A DNA stretch of 37,655 nucleotides from Prauserella endophytica. GTDB lineage: Bacteria; Actinomycetota; Actinomycetes; Mycobacteriales; Pseudonocardiaceae. A program made the position numbers and the translations under genes. The notes beneath the pieces are model-generated. The model ran no database searches. It worked only from the letters and a program-made list of their open reading frames with translations, and was not told the DNA's origin. This document shows, piece after piece, positions 1-8,403 of the stretch (positions are counted from its first letter, which is position 1; every line of letters starts with the position of its first letter). Location of the stretch: positions 1 to 37,655 of the forward strand of contig NZ_SWMS01000041.1 of the NCBI RefSeq assembly GCF_005146945.1, in the 5' to 3' direction.

Positions 1-24
1 GATCAACAGCGGATCCAGATTGAA

Positions 25-49
25 CGCAGTGAAGGTGGCCTTCACTGCG
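25..49. repeat. Solo copy of a 25-bp extragenic palindrome
   Basis: Arms GCAGTGAAGG and CCTTCACTGC are separated by three bases (TGG), with an outer C:G pair closing the stem. It lies just past the stop codon of the minus-strand PAC2 gene and is preceded by TTGAA, the linker that separates copies in the other arrays of this window (3051, 8404, 19254). It could act as a terminator hairpin for PAC2; there is no clear T-tract. Confidence 0.85.
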
Positions 50-64
50 GTTGGCCGGTGGCGC

Positions 65-979
65 TCACTGCTCGTTGTCGTTGCCGCCCTGTTCCGCCAG
101 GAAGCGCTCGAACTGGCTCGCCAGTTCGTCGCCCGTGGGCATCGGGGTGTTGTCGGCGAGCAGGTTGCCCTTCGCGCTCGCCGCGGTGAACGCGTCGTAC
201 TGCCGCTCCAGCGCGCTCACCACCTCGGCCACCTCGTCCGACTCGCGGACCTGACGGTCCACCTCCTCGTCGGTGCTCCGCGCCGCCTCCCGCAGCGCGT
301 CGGACGGCAGGCTGAGCCCCGTCGCCCGCGTGATCGCGTCCAGGAGCGTCAGCGCCGCCGCCGGATACCGCGCCTGTGCCAGATAGTGCGGCACGTGCGC
401 GGCGAAACCGATCGCGTCGTGCCCCGCCTGCCCGAGCCGCAGCTCCAGCATCGCCGCGGCGCTGCCCGGAATCCGCACCTCGTTGAAAAACGGCTGGTAC
501 TCGTCGACGAGCTGCGCGCGCGTCGCGTGCGCCGTCAGGCCCAGCGGCCGCGTGTGCGGCACCCCCATCGGGATCCCCTGGAAGCCCACGCTCAGCCGCA
601 CCTGCCAGCGCTCGACGAGATGGCGCACGGCGGCGGCGAACCGTTCCCACTCGTGGTCGGGCTCCGGCCCGGTGAACACCAGGAACGGCGTCGCGTTCTC
701 GTCGTGCAGCAACCGCACCGCCAGCTCCGGCGCCTCGTAGTCGGACCAGTGGTCGCCCGAAAAGGTCATCGTCGGCCGCCGCGACCGGTAGTCGATCAGC
801 CGGTCCACGTCGAACCTCGCCACCACCGGCCCGTCCAGCTCCTCGAGGAGGTGGTCGGCGACGGCCCGGCCGGCCGCGCCCGCGTCGATGAACCCGTCGA
901 AGTGGTAGAGCAGCACCGCACTGTCCAGAACGGGAACGTCGGAATCCACTTCGTACAACTCGCCCGGATCCGACACCAC
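65..979 (-). CDS. PAC2 family protein (proteasome assembly chaperone-like)
   Basis: This 304-residue protein resembles the actinobacterial PAC2 family. It starts with an acidic stretch and a core containing LLYHFDGFIDAG, then DVDRLIDYRSRRP and VGFQGIPMGVPHTRP, all typical of the family. The C-terminal 80 residues are charged and probably helical. No signal peptide or membrane segment is visible, so it should be cytoplasmic. PAC2 proteins are related to eukaryotic proteasome assembly chaperones, but their bacterial role is not settled. The start is GTG at 979, with AGGAGG about eight bases upstream; a second GTG follows immediately. It is divergent from the ROK regulator and ends beside a palindromic repeat. 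The family call is firm, the function unknown. Confidence 0.85.
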   Translation of the reverse strand: MVSDPGELYEVDSDVPVLDSAVLLYHFDGFIDAGAAGRAVADHLLEELDGPVVARFDVDRLIDYRSRRPTMTFSGDHWSDYEAPELAVRLLHDENATPFLVFTGPEPDHEWERFAAAVRHLVERWQVRLSVGFQGIPMGVPHTRPLGLTAHATRAQLVDEYQPFFNEVRIPGSAAAMLELRLGQAGHDAIGFAAHVPHYLAQARYPAAALTLLDAITRATGLSLPSDALREAARSTDEEVDRQVRESDEVAEVVSALERQYDAFTAASAKGNLLADNTPMPTGDELASQFERFLAEQGGNDNEQ

Positions 980-1078
980 CGCGTAACCTCCTGACCTTCA
1001 GCTGTCTGTCCCAAGCGGATACCAACGCGTGGTGTTCCTGTTTCCATCCCACCACATCGACCTGCCCCCGGGGGCCGC

Positions 1079-2410
1079 GTGGTGGAAGATGTTCGCGTGC
1101 AGGAGCCGAAGACACCCCGGACCCCGACCGTGCCGAGTCCCGAGCACGTCGACAGCCTCGCGACCGTGCTCGACCTCGTCCGCTCCGGCGTGGCGCGAAC
1201 CCGGCCCGAGATCGGCCGCCACTCCGGGCTCGGCCGCACCGTCGTCACCCAGCGCGTCAACCAGCTCACCGAGTGCGGGCTGCTGGAGGAGGGCGCGCTC
1301 GGCCCGTCCAGCGGTGGGCGGGCGCCGCGCGAACTGCGATTCCGGGCCCGCGCGGGCCTGGTGCTCGCGGCGGAGCTGGGCGCCACCAGCGTCGGCGTCG
1401 GCGTCACCGACCTCAGCGGCACCGTGCTCGCCGAGCGGGAGGAGGCCGCCGACATCGCGCTCGGCCCCGATCCCGTGCTGGAACGCGTCGAGATCCTCTT
1501 CGACGAGCTGCTCGCCGAGATCCGCGCCGAACACGGCGACGTGGCCGTGTGGGGCATCGGCATCGGCCTGCCGGGGCCCGTCGAGTTCGCGACCGGACGG
1601 CCGAGCGCGCCGCCGATCATGCCCGGGTGGGACGGCTATCCGGTGCGTGACCGGCTCACCGCCCGCTTCGGCGCACCCGTGTGGGTCGACAACGAGGTGA
1701 ACACGATGGCGCTCGGCGAACTACGCGCCGGATCCGCCAAGGGGCAACGGGACATCCTCTACGTCAAGATCGGCACCGGGATCGGCGCGGGCCTGGTGTC
1801 CGGCGGACGGCTGCACCGCGGCAGCCAGGGCTGCGCGGGCGACATCGGGCACGCCGCCGTCGCCGACGAGGCGACCGTGGTGTGCCGCTGCGGCAACACC
1901 GGCTGCCTCGAGGCGTACGCCGGCGGCGCGGCGCTCGCCCGCGACGGGCTCGCCGCCGCTCAGGAGGGGCGCAGCGAGTTCCTCGCCGGGGTGCTGGAGT
2001 CCACGGGAACCGTCACCGCGGCGGATGTCTCCCGCGCCGCGCAGAGCGGCGACCGCACCTCGGTGGAGCTGCTCACCCGCGCCGGCAGGCTGATCGGCAG
2101 CCTCCTCGCGACGCTCGTCAGCTTCTACAACCCCGCGCTCGTGATCATCGGTGGCGGCGTCGCCGCCGCGGGGGACCTGCTGCTGGCCGCCGTGCGCGAG
2201 TCGGTCTACCGGCGCTCCCTGCCGCTCGCCACGCGGGAGCTGCGCATCGCGCGCTCCACGCTGAGTGACCGCGCCGGGCTCGTGGGGGCCGCGTTCATGG
2301 TCATCGACGAGCTGTTCGCCCCCGAACGGCTCGCCCATTGGGTGGCAGCGGGAAGTCCGGCCGGAGCACCGGAACTCGTCAACGTCCCATTGCGCGCTCC
2401 CCTGCTCTAA
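1079..2410 (+). CDS. ROK family transcriptional regulator / sugar kinase-like protein
   Basis: The protein has up to 443 residues. Residues about 25-80 form a winged-helix DNA-binding domain (RPEIGRHSGLGRTVVTQRVN). A ROK actin-like ATPase fold follows: GIGIGLPGPVEF, then VDNEVNTMALGE with the Asp that serves as catalytic base in ROK kinases, IGTGIGAGLVSGG, and the zinc motif CRCGNTGCLE. The combination is that of NagC/XylR-type regulators that respond to a sugar or sugar phosphate. The effector cannot be read from sequence, and no sugar catabolic gene lies nearby. The start is ambiguous among GTG codons at 1079, 1082 and 1097, none with a clear ribosome binding site. The gene ends nine bases before the TetR gene, and its TAA stop forms part of the likely promoter of that gene. 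Confidence 0.9.
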   Translation: MVEDVRVQEPKTPRTPTVPSPEHVDSLATVLDLVRSGVARTRPEIGRHSGLGRTVVTQRVNQLTECGLLEEGALGPSSGGRAPRELRFRARAGLVLAAELGATSVGVGVTDLSGTVLAEREEAADIALGPDPVLERVEILFDELLAEIRAEHGDVAVWGIGIGLPGPVEFATGRPSAPPIMPGWDGYPVRDRLTARFGAPVWVDNEVNTMALGELRAGSAKGQRDILYVKIGTGIGAGLVSGGRLHRGSQGCAGDIGHAAVADEATVVCRCGNTGCLEAYAGGAALARDGLAAAQEGRSEFLAGVLESTGTVTAADVSRAAQSGDRTSVELLTRAGRLIGSLLATLVSFYNPALVIIGGGVAAAGDLLLAAVRESVYRRSLPLATRELRIARSTLSDRAGLVGAAFMVIDELFAPERLAHWVAAGSPAGAPELVNVPLRAPLL

Positions 2411-2413
2411 CCT
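2408..2413 (+). promoter_or_regulatory. -10 hexamer of a leaderless promoter for the TetR gene
   Basis: TAACCT fits TANNNT and is followed by exactly six bases and then the ATG at 2420. That places the transcription start on the A of the start codon. The first three bases are the stop codon of the ROK gene. The arrangement repeats at other starts in this window. No -35 element is evident. Confidence 0.55.
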
Positions 2414-2419
2414 GGGGAG

Positions 2420-3040
2420 ATGCCCGATCGCGTCTACGGGGGCCGGACGGCGGCCGATCGCAGAGCAGAGCGCAGGCAGCGCCTGCTGGACGCCGGTCTG
2501 GAACTGTTCGGCACCGAGGGCTACGTCGCGACCTCGATCGAGCGACTGTGCTCCGCGGCCGGGGTGTCCACGCGGAACTTCTACGAGGAGTTCACCGGAC
2601 GCGAGGCGTTGCTGACGGCCTTGCACGACATGGTGCTGGAACGCGCGCTGAAGGCCGTCGCCGACGCGTTCGCCCGGGCGGAGAACGAGCCGCTGGCCCT
2701 GCGGATCGAGCTCGCCGTGCGCGCCTACATCGCCACCACCGCGGAGGACCACCGCTGGGCCCGACTGTCCTATGTGGAGATAGTGGGCGTCAGCGAGACG
2801 GTGGAGCGGCACCGGCTCGCGTGGCGCGAGCGGTGGGTGGCGTTCCTCGTCGCCGAGGCGCGCCGCGCCGTCGAGCACGGGGAGGCCATGTCGCGCGACT
2901 TCCACCTCAGCGCGGTCGCGCTGATCGGCGCCGTCAACGAGCTCGTCTACCACTGGGCCGTCGGCGACCACCGGATCCCGCTGGACGACGTGATCGCCGA
3001 GATCGTACGCATCGCGACGGTGACCCTCACCGGCCCCTAG
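2420..3040 (+). CDS. TetR/AcrR family transcriptional regulator
   Basis: The protein has 206 residues, the usual length. The N-terminal helix-turn-helix is clear at residues about 18-65 (RRQRLLDAGLELFGTEGYVA, then IERLCSAAGVSTRNFYEEFT). The remaining helical domain (about 80-200) would bind a ligand and dimerise; it contains EDHRWARLSYVEIVG, often seen in actinobacterial members. The ligand is unknown. No target is obvious: the nearest genes are the ROK regulator upstream and, convergently, the M1 peptidase. The ATG at 2420 overlaps the spacer of a likely leaderless promoter, and the GGGGAG just before it is too close to act as a normal ribosome binding site. Confidence 0.92.
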   Translation: MPDRVYGGRTAADRRAERRQRLLDAGLELFGTEGYVATSIERLCSAAGVSTRNFYEEFTGREALLTALHDMVLERALKAVADAFARAENEPLALRIELAVRAYIATTAEDHRWARLSYVEIVGVSETVERHRLAWRERWVAFLVAEARRAVEHGEAMSRDFHLSAVALIGAVNELVYHWAVGDHRIPLDDVIAEIVRIATVTLTGP

Positions 3041-3050
3041 GTCACCCAGC

Positions 3051-3105
3051 CGCAGTGAAGGCCACCTTCACTGCGTTGAGCGCAGTGAAGGTGGCCTTCA
3101 CTGCG
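3051..3105. repeat. Paired palindromes forming a perfect 25-bp inverted repeat with 5-base loop
   Basis: Two 25-bp palindromes (3051-3075 with centre CCA, 3081-3105 with centre TGG) are separated by TTGAG. Because their centres are complementary, the two copies are also exact inverted repeats of each other. The whole can fold as one 25-bp stem with a five-base loop, or as two smaller hairpins. It occupies nearly all of the gap between the convergent TetR and M1 peptidase genes, so a bidirectional terminator role is likely. Confidence 0.9.
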
Positions 3106-3116
3106 GTCGGTCCTGC

Positions 3117-4418
3117 TCAGGGAAGATCGGTTCCGTCCAACCAGGCCGCGAAGAAGGCGTCCAGTGGACGGCCCGCGTGGCGGGCGGCGAGCGCGGTGAA
3201 CTGGTCCGTGGTCACCGTCGCGTGGCGGTGGGTGTCCGTCCACGCGCGCAGCAGCCCGAAGAAGGCCTCGTCGCCGAGCTCGCCGCGCAGCGCGTGCAGC
3301 AGCAGCCCGCCCTTCTTGTACACGCCCTCGTCGAACATCCGGGCCACACCGGGATCCGCGAGCCGAAGCCCTGGCCGCCCCGCCAGCACCCCGCGCCAGT
3401 ACCGCGCGTGCTCGTCGGCGGACTGCCCGCCCGACGCCTGCGACCACAGCCATTCCGCGTAGGTCGCGAATCCCTCGTTGAGCCAGATGTGCCGCCAGCC
3501 GGCCACGGTGAGGCTGTTGCCGAACCACTGGTGCGCGAGCTCGTGCACGACGAGCCGCTCGTGGGTGCGCCTGCCGTCGACGTGGTTGGCGCCGAAGACC
3601 GCCATCCCCTGCGCCTCCACCGGATCGTCGAGCTCGTCGTCGGTGACCACCACGACGTACTCCTCGAACGGGTACGGGCCGAAGTGCTCCGCCAGCACCT
3701 CCAGCATCCTCGGCTGCCGGGCGAAGTCGGTCTCCGCGCGCGCCCGCAGCCCCGGCGGCACGGCGAGCCGCTGCGCCGGGCCGGGCTCCAGCTCGGTGTA
3801 GCGGCCGATCTGCACGCTCATGAGGTACGTGGCCGTCGGCGCGTGCTGCTCGTAGACCCACGTCGTGGTGCTCGCCGACCGCTGCCGGGAGACCAGCGTG
3901 CCCGTGACGTACACCGAGTACGCCGACGCCGTCGTCAGCGCCACGCGGTACGTGGCCTTGCCGGAGGGGTGGTCGTCGCACGGGAACCACGACGGCGCGC
4001 CGATCGGCTGCGCGGCGACGAGCACGCCGTCGCTGAGCTCGTCCCAGCCGATCTCGTCCCAGTGCCGCGACGCGAGCGGGCGCGGGTTGCCGGAGTAGCG
4101 CACCTCGACGGTGAACTCCTCGCCCTCGGCGAGGGGCAGCGCGGGTGTGATGGCGAGCTTGTGGCCGCGGTGCGCGTACCGCGCGGGCCTGCCGCCCACG
4201 AACACCCTGCCCACCTTCAGGCCCGCGAGGTCGAGGCTCAACCGGGACAGCGCCTGGGTCGCGACGGCCTCGATCCGGCCCCTGCCGGAGAGCCGGTTCG
4301 CGCCGATCCGGTAGTCCAGCTCGAGGTCGTAGTGCCGGACGTGGTAACCGCCGTTGCCGTGCTCCGGCAGATACGCGTCGCCCGACGTGGCGGCTCCCGG
4401 CGCTGCGGACGACCTCAT
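3117..4418 (-). CDS. M1 family zinc metallopeptidase (short form)
   Basis: The protein has 433 residues. The M1 fold is evident: a beta-rich N-terminal domain (residues about 25-205), then the thermolysin-like domain with HELAH (zinc His292 and His296, catalytic Glu293) and NEGF, where Glu315 is the third zinc ligand. Tyr367 in GVYKKGG matches the transition-state Tyr. The GAMEN substrate loop is replaced by AQGMAVFGAN (about 269-278). The C-terminal helical domain of large aminopeptidases N (usually above 800 residues) is missing. No signal peptide is seen. The ATG at 4418 (or GTG at 4421) lies just past the synthetase stop, so the two genes are almost certainly co-transcribed. This suggests the peptidase acts on the synthetase product or on a related peptide; that is inference. 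Confidence 0.88.
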   Translation of the reverse strand: MRSSAAPGAATSGDAYLPEHGNGGYHVRHYDLELDYRIGANRLSGRGRIEAVATQALSRLSLDLAGLKVGRVFVGGRPARYAHRGHKLAITPALPLAEGEEFTVEVRYSGNPRPLASRHWDEIGWDELSDGVLVAAQPIGAPSWFPCDDHPSGKATYRVALTTASAYSVYVTGTLVSRQRSASTTTWVYEQHAPTATYLMSVQIGRYTELEPGPAQRLAVPPGLRARAETDFARQPRMLEVLAEHFGPYPFEEYVVVVTDDELDDPVEAQGMAVFGANHVDGRRTHERLVVHELAHQWFGNSLTVAGWRHIWLNEGFATYAEWLWSQASGGQSADEHARYWRGVLAGRPGLRLADPGVARMFDEGVYKKGGLLLHALRGELGDEAFFGLLRAWTDTHRHATVTTDQFTALAARHAGRPLDAFFAAWLDGTDLP

Positions 4419-4428
4419 CACGCCGCGC

Positions 4429-7400
4429 TCACCGCCAGGCGGCGATGGCGTTGCCCTGCCACCGCGTGTCGGCCGGCACCACATCACCTCGCGTCACCAG
4501 CGAGCCGGGGCCGATCGTCGTGCGGGCGCCGATGCCGGCGCCGGGCAGCACGATGCCGTGCGGGCCGAGCGTCGCGCCCTCGTCGAGCACCACCGTGTCC
4601 ATGCTCATGATCCGATCATGGAACAGGTGGGTCTGCACAACACAACCCCGGTTGACGGTCGCGCCGTCGCCGATGCGCACGAGGTCGGACTCGGGCAGCC
4701 AGTACGTCTCCAGCCACGCCCCGCGCCCGATCCGCGCACCCATGCTCCGCAGCCATGCCGAAAGCAGCGGTGTGCCGCCGAGCGAGCCGACGAGCCACGG
4801 CACGGCGAGCACCTCCACGAAGGTGTCGGCCAGCTCCGCGCGCCACACGAACGAGCTCCACAGTGGACGTTCCGAGACGCGGAAGCGGCCAACCAGAGCC
4901 CATTTCGCGACGGTCGCGGTCACGGCGGCGAGCGCGCCTGCCGCGAGCAGGACGACGCCGGACAGCAGCGCGGCCACCACGAGCCCCAGGCTCGCGGTCA
5001 GCGCGACGAGCGCGGCGACCACGAGCACCGCCAGCGCGACCCCGCACATCACCGGCACCACCCGGCACAGCTCCACGGCGGCACGCGCGACGCGCAGCCG
5101 GGCAGGCGGGTCGAACGTGCGGCTGGTGTCGGCGTCCTCGACCGACCGGCGCAGCGGCATCGGCGGCATGCCGAGCCACGACGAGCCCTTCTTCGCCTTC
5201 GGCGGCGTGGACGAGAGCACCCCGACCAGCCCGCGCTTGGGCACCGAACGGCCCGGCGCTGTCATGCCGGAGTTGCCGAGGAAAGCCTGCTTGCCGATGC
5301 GCGCGGGGGCCACGTGCAGCCAGCCGTGCCCCAGCTCGTAGGTGGCCACCATGGTGTCGTCGGCGAGGAACGCCCCGCTGTCGATCTTGGTCATCTTCGG
5401 CACCGCGAGCACCGTGGACGCCTCGACGCCGCGGCCGACCCTCGCGCCGAGCAGGCGGAGCCACACGGGCGTGAACAGGCTGGCGTACAAGGGGAACAGC
5501 CCGGCCCGCGCGGAGTCCATCAGCCGCTCGGTGGCCCACACCCGCCAGGCGCCGCGGCTGTGCACCGGGTGGTAGCCCTCGCGCAGGCCGATCCCGAGGG
5601 CCCGCACTCCACAGAGCACGAGCAGCGCGTACGCGGCGAGGTAGGCGACCGTCGCGACCGGGACGGCGGCCAGTGCCGCGCCGAGCGCGGAACCGGGCGC
5701 TCGCCCGGCGACCGCACCGCCGAGCACCGCGAGCGCGGGCACCGCCGCGATCGCCGGCAGCAGGCCAAGCAGCACCGAGGTAACGCCGTAGACCGCCACC
5801 CACCGGCGTGAGCGGCGGGGCGCCTCCGACGGCCATTGCCTGCTCGCCTTGCCCTCGCGGCGCGCGGGCGACCCCGCCCAGCGCTGTCCCGCGGGCACGC
5901 TGCCGAGGACGGTGGACCCCGCCGCGATCTCCGCGTGCTTGCCGACGCGGGCGCCAGGCAGCAGGGTGCTCCGCGCCCCCACGCGCGCGCCTGCGCCGAC
6001 GCGGATCTTGCCGATGTGCACGACGTCGCCGTCGACCCAGTAGCCGGAGAGGTCGGCCTCTGGCTCCACCGCCGCTCCCCTGCCCAGCTTGAGCAGCCCG
6101 GTCACCGGCGGCTGGGAGTGCAGGTCGACGTCACGGCCGACCTTGGCGCCCAGCGCCCGCGCGTAGTGGGTCATCCACGACGCTCCCGCGACGGCGTTGG
6201 CGCCGCTGGCGTCGGCCAGCCGCTCGGCGGCCCACAGCCGCAGGTGCACCCGCCCGCCACGCGGATGGGTACCTGGCCGTACGCCGCGTAACAACAGCCG
6301 GGCACCGCCCGCCGCGATCGCGATCCGCCCGGCCGGGCTGAACAGCACGAGCCACGCCACGCCGAGCGCCCACCATGGCACCGAGGGAGCCCACGCGAGC
6401 CCGGCCCACCGCGCGAGCACCGTCGACACGGCGGCCGCGATCGTGGTCCAGCGCAACCCGGCAAGAGTGAACAGCGGCAGCAGGAGCAGCGTCTGCACCA
6501 ACCCCGCGCGGCGCGGCGTCGGCGCCACCTCGCGGCGGCTGGTGGTCGCGTCGCCGAGCGCGTCCAGCAGGGCGGCGAGCTCGCCGAGGCGCGGGTGCCG
6601 GTACACGTCGGTTACCGAGACCGTGGGGTGCCTCGTGCGGATGCGGGAGACGAGCTGTGCCGCGGTGAGACTTCCGCCGCCGTTGCGGAAGAAGTCGGCT
6701 GCCGCGTCGGTCACCGAGACGCCGAGGATCTCGCCCCATGCCTCGGCGAGCCAGGACTCCGTCGGAGACAACGATTCCTTGGTATCCACTGTGGACAGCG
6801 GCCAGGGCAGCGCCGCGCGGTCGACCTTGCCCGAGGTCCGCGTCGGCAGGTCGCCTACCACGGCGAGCAGCGGCACGAGCGCGGCGGGCAGCTGTTCCCG
6901 CAGCCGGGACACGGCGCCGTCGTGGTCGAAGTCCTCCCGAGGCACGACGTACCCGACGAGAACCTGGTTGCCCGCCTTGGTGGTGCGGATGGCGGCCGCG
7001 CCGCCCGCGACGCCGGGCAGCGCCTGCAGCGCCGCGTCCACCTCACCGAGCTCGATCCGGCGGCCACCGAGCTTGATCTGTTCGTCGGCCCTGCCGAGGA
7101 ACAGCAGCCCGTCCGGCTCGGCGCGCACGAGGTCGCCGCTGCGGTACGCCCGCTGCCAGCCGAGTGCGGGCAGTGGCGCGAACTTCTCGGCGTCCTTGGC
7201 CGGATCGAGGTAGCGCGCGAGCCCCACCCCACCGATCACCAGCTCGCCGGACTCGCCCATCGCGACCGGCCTGCCCTCGTCGTCGACGACGGCGAGCTGC
7301 CAGCCCGCGAGCGGCAGCCCGATGCGCACCGGACCCTCGCCGGTGAGCTGCGCGGCGCACGCCACGACGGTGGCCTCGGTGGGTCCGTAGGTGTTCCAGA

Positions 7401-8292
7401 CCTCGCGGCCCTCGACGGCCACGCGCTCGGCCAGCTCCGGCGGGCACGCCTCGCCGCCGAAGATCAGCAGCCGGACCTCCTCCAGCGCGTCGGCGGGCCA
7501 CAGCGCCGCGAGCGTAGGCACGGTCGAGACGACGGTGATCCGCCGCTCCACCAGCCACGGGCCGAGGTCGACGCCGGTGCGCACGAGCGCTCTCGGCGCG
7601 GGGACCAGGCACGCGCCGTGCCGCCACGCGAGCCACATCTCCTCGCACGAGGCGTCGAAGGCGACCGACAGCCCGGCAAGCACGCGATCGCCGGGTCCGA
7701 GCGGCTCGTCGGCGAGGAACAGCTCTGCCTCGGCGTCGACGAACGCGGCCGCGCTCGCGTGGCTCACGGCGACGCCCTTGGGCCTGCCCGTGGAACCGGA
7801 GGTGAAGATGATCCAGGCGTCGTCGCCGGGCGCGGGCGCGCCCGGCGCCCCGCCCGGGGTCCCGCACGGCGTGAGCGCGCCACCGTCGCCGAGCACGGCG
7901 CACACCCCGGCCTCGCCGAACACGAGCTCGGCCCGCTCGGCGGGGTCGTCGGCGTCCACCGGCACGTAGGCGGCGCCGAGCGACAGCACCGCGAGGATCG
8001 CGACGTACAGCTCAGCGGTGCCCGACGAGATCCGGACGCCGACGCGGTCACCCCTGCCGATGCCCGCCGCGGCGAGCTTGCCGCGCACGGTCTCGATCTC
8101 CTCGGCGAGCGCCCGGTACGTCAGCGTCTCCGTGCCGTCGTCGAGCGCAGGCGCACCGGGGTGGCGCGCCGCGGTCTCGGCCAGGATGTCCAGCAGCGTC
8201 CGCTCGCTCGGGGCGAGACCGGACCAGAACAGCGCACGACCCGCGGTGGGTGTGGCGGGCCCGGTCGGGGCGGCGTCGATCGCGAGAGTCAC
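4429..8292 (-). CDS. Pls/PosA-like single-module non-ribosomal peptide synthetase, membrane-bound
   Basis: The protein has 1287 residues. Residues 30-495 form an adenylation domain: A3 IIFTSGSTGRPKG (161-173), A4 FDASCEEMW (212-220), A5 NTYGPTEAT (300-308), A7 YRSGDL (383-388), A8 GRADEQIKLGGRRIELGEV (400-418), and A10 with GKVDR (488-492). A carrier domain follows (505-575), with phosphopantetheine Ser541 in GGGSL. Three pairs of membrane segments (598-668, 832-903, 1080-1135) alternate with three hexapeptide-repeat beta-helix regions (715-805, 945-1015, 1185-1285). This is the architecture of epsilon-poly-L-lysine synthetase (Pls) and relatives: an amino acid is activated, loaded on the carrier and polymerised by the C-terminal domains at the membrane. 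There is no condensation or thioesterase domain. The start is GTG. The substrate is not proven. Confidence 0.9.
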   Translation of the reverse strand: MTLAIDAAPTGPATPTAGRALFWSGLAPSERTLLDILAETAARHPGAPALDDGTETLTYRALAEEIETVRGKLAAAGIGRGDRVGVRISSGTAELYVAILAVLSLGAAYVPVDADDPAERAELVFGEAGVCAVLGDGGALTPCGTPGGAPGAPAPGDDAWIIFTSGSTGRPKGVAVSHASAAAFVDAEAELFLADEPLGPGDRVLAGLSVAFDASCEEMWLAWRHGACLVPAPRALVRTGVDLGPWLVERRITVVSTVPTLAALWPADALEEVRLLIFGGEACPPELAERVAVEGREVWNTYGPTEATVVACAAQLTGEGPVRIGLPLAGWQLAVVDDEGRPVAMGESGELVIGGVGLARYLDPAKDAEKFAPLPALGWQRAYRSGDLVRAEPDGLLFLGRADEQIKLGGRRIELGEVDAALQALPGVAGGAAAIRTTKAGNQVLVGYVVPREDFDHDGAVSRLREQLPAALVPLLAVVGDLPTRTSGKVDRAALPWPLSTVDTKESLSPTESWLAEAWGEILGVSVTDAAADFFRNGGGSLTAAQLVSRIRTRHPTVSVTDVYRHPRLGELAALLDALGDATTSRREVAPTPRRAGLVQTLLLLPLFTLAGLRWTTIAAAVSTVLARWAGLAWAPSVPWWALGVAWLVLFSPAGRIAIAAGGARLLLRGVRPGTHPRGGRVHLRLWAAERLADASGANAVAGASWMTHYARALGAKVGRDVDLHSQPPVTGLLKLGRGAAVEPEADLSGYWVDGDVVHIGKIRVGAGARVGARSTLLPGARVGKHAEIAAGSTVLGSVPAGQRWAGSPARREGKASRQWPSEAPRRSRRWVAVYGVTSVLLGLLPAIAAVPALAVLGGAVAGRAPGSALGAALAAVPVATVAYLAAYALLVLCGVRALGIGLREGYHPVHSRGAWRVWATERLMDSARAGLFPLYASLFTPVWLRLLGARVGRGVEASTVLAVPKMTKIDSGAFLADDTMVATYELGHGWLHVAPARIGKQAFLGNSGMTAPGRSVPKRGLVGVLSSTPPKAKKGSSWLGMPPMPLRRSVEDADTSRTFDPPARLRVARAAVELCRVVPVMCGVALAVLVVAALVALTASLGLVVAALLSGVVLLAAGALAAVTATVAKWALVGRFRVSERPLWSSFVWRAELADTFVEVLAVPWLVGSLGGTPLLSAWLRSMGARIGRGAWLETYWLPESDLVRIGDGATVNRGCVVQTHLFHDRIMSMDTVVLDEGATLGPHGIVLPGAGIGARTTIGPGSLVTRGDVVPADTRWQGNAIAAWR

Positions 8293-8353
8293 ACGGCCTC
8301 ACAGCAGCTCATCCGGGTCGGCTCCGAATGAGGCGCCCCTTTACCGGCCGACC

Positions 8354-8359
8354 AGGATA
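8354..8359 (-). promoter_or_regulatory. Candidate -10 element for the Pls-like synthetase operon
   Basis: TATCCT on the minus strand lies about 60 bases upstream of the synthetase start. It fits TANNNT and sits in the only non-repeat part of the 8293-8496 gap. No convincing -35 element is visible. The start codon itself has only a weak GAGG upstream. Confidence 0.3.
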
Positions 8360-8403
8360 CCCGAGGGTGAACGGCAGGTTGCCGAGCGGTGTCGCGTTGC
8401 GGA

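Noticed and set aside
796-1620. Minus-strand frame spanning the PAC2 and ROK gene ends
   Set aside because: It overlaps both genes in other frames and is rich in Ser, Arg and Pro without similarity.
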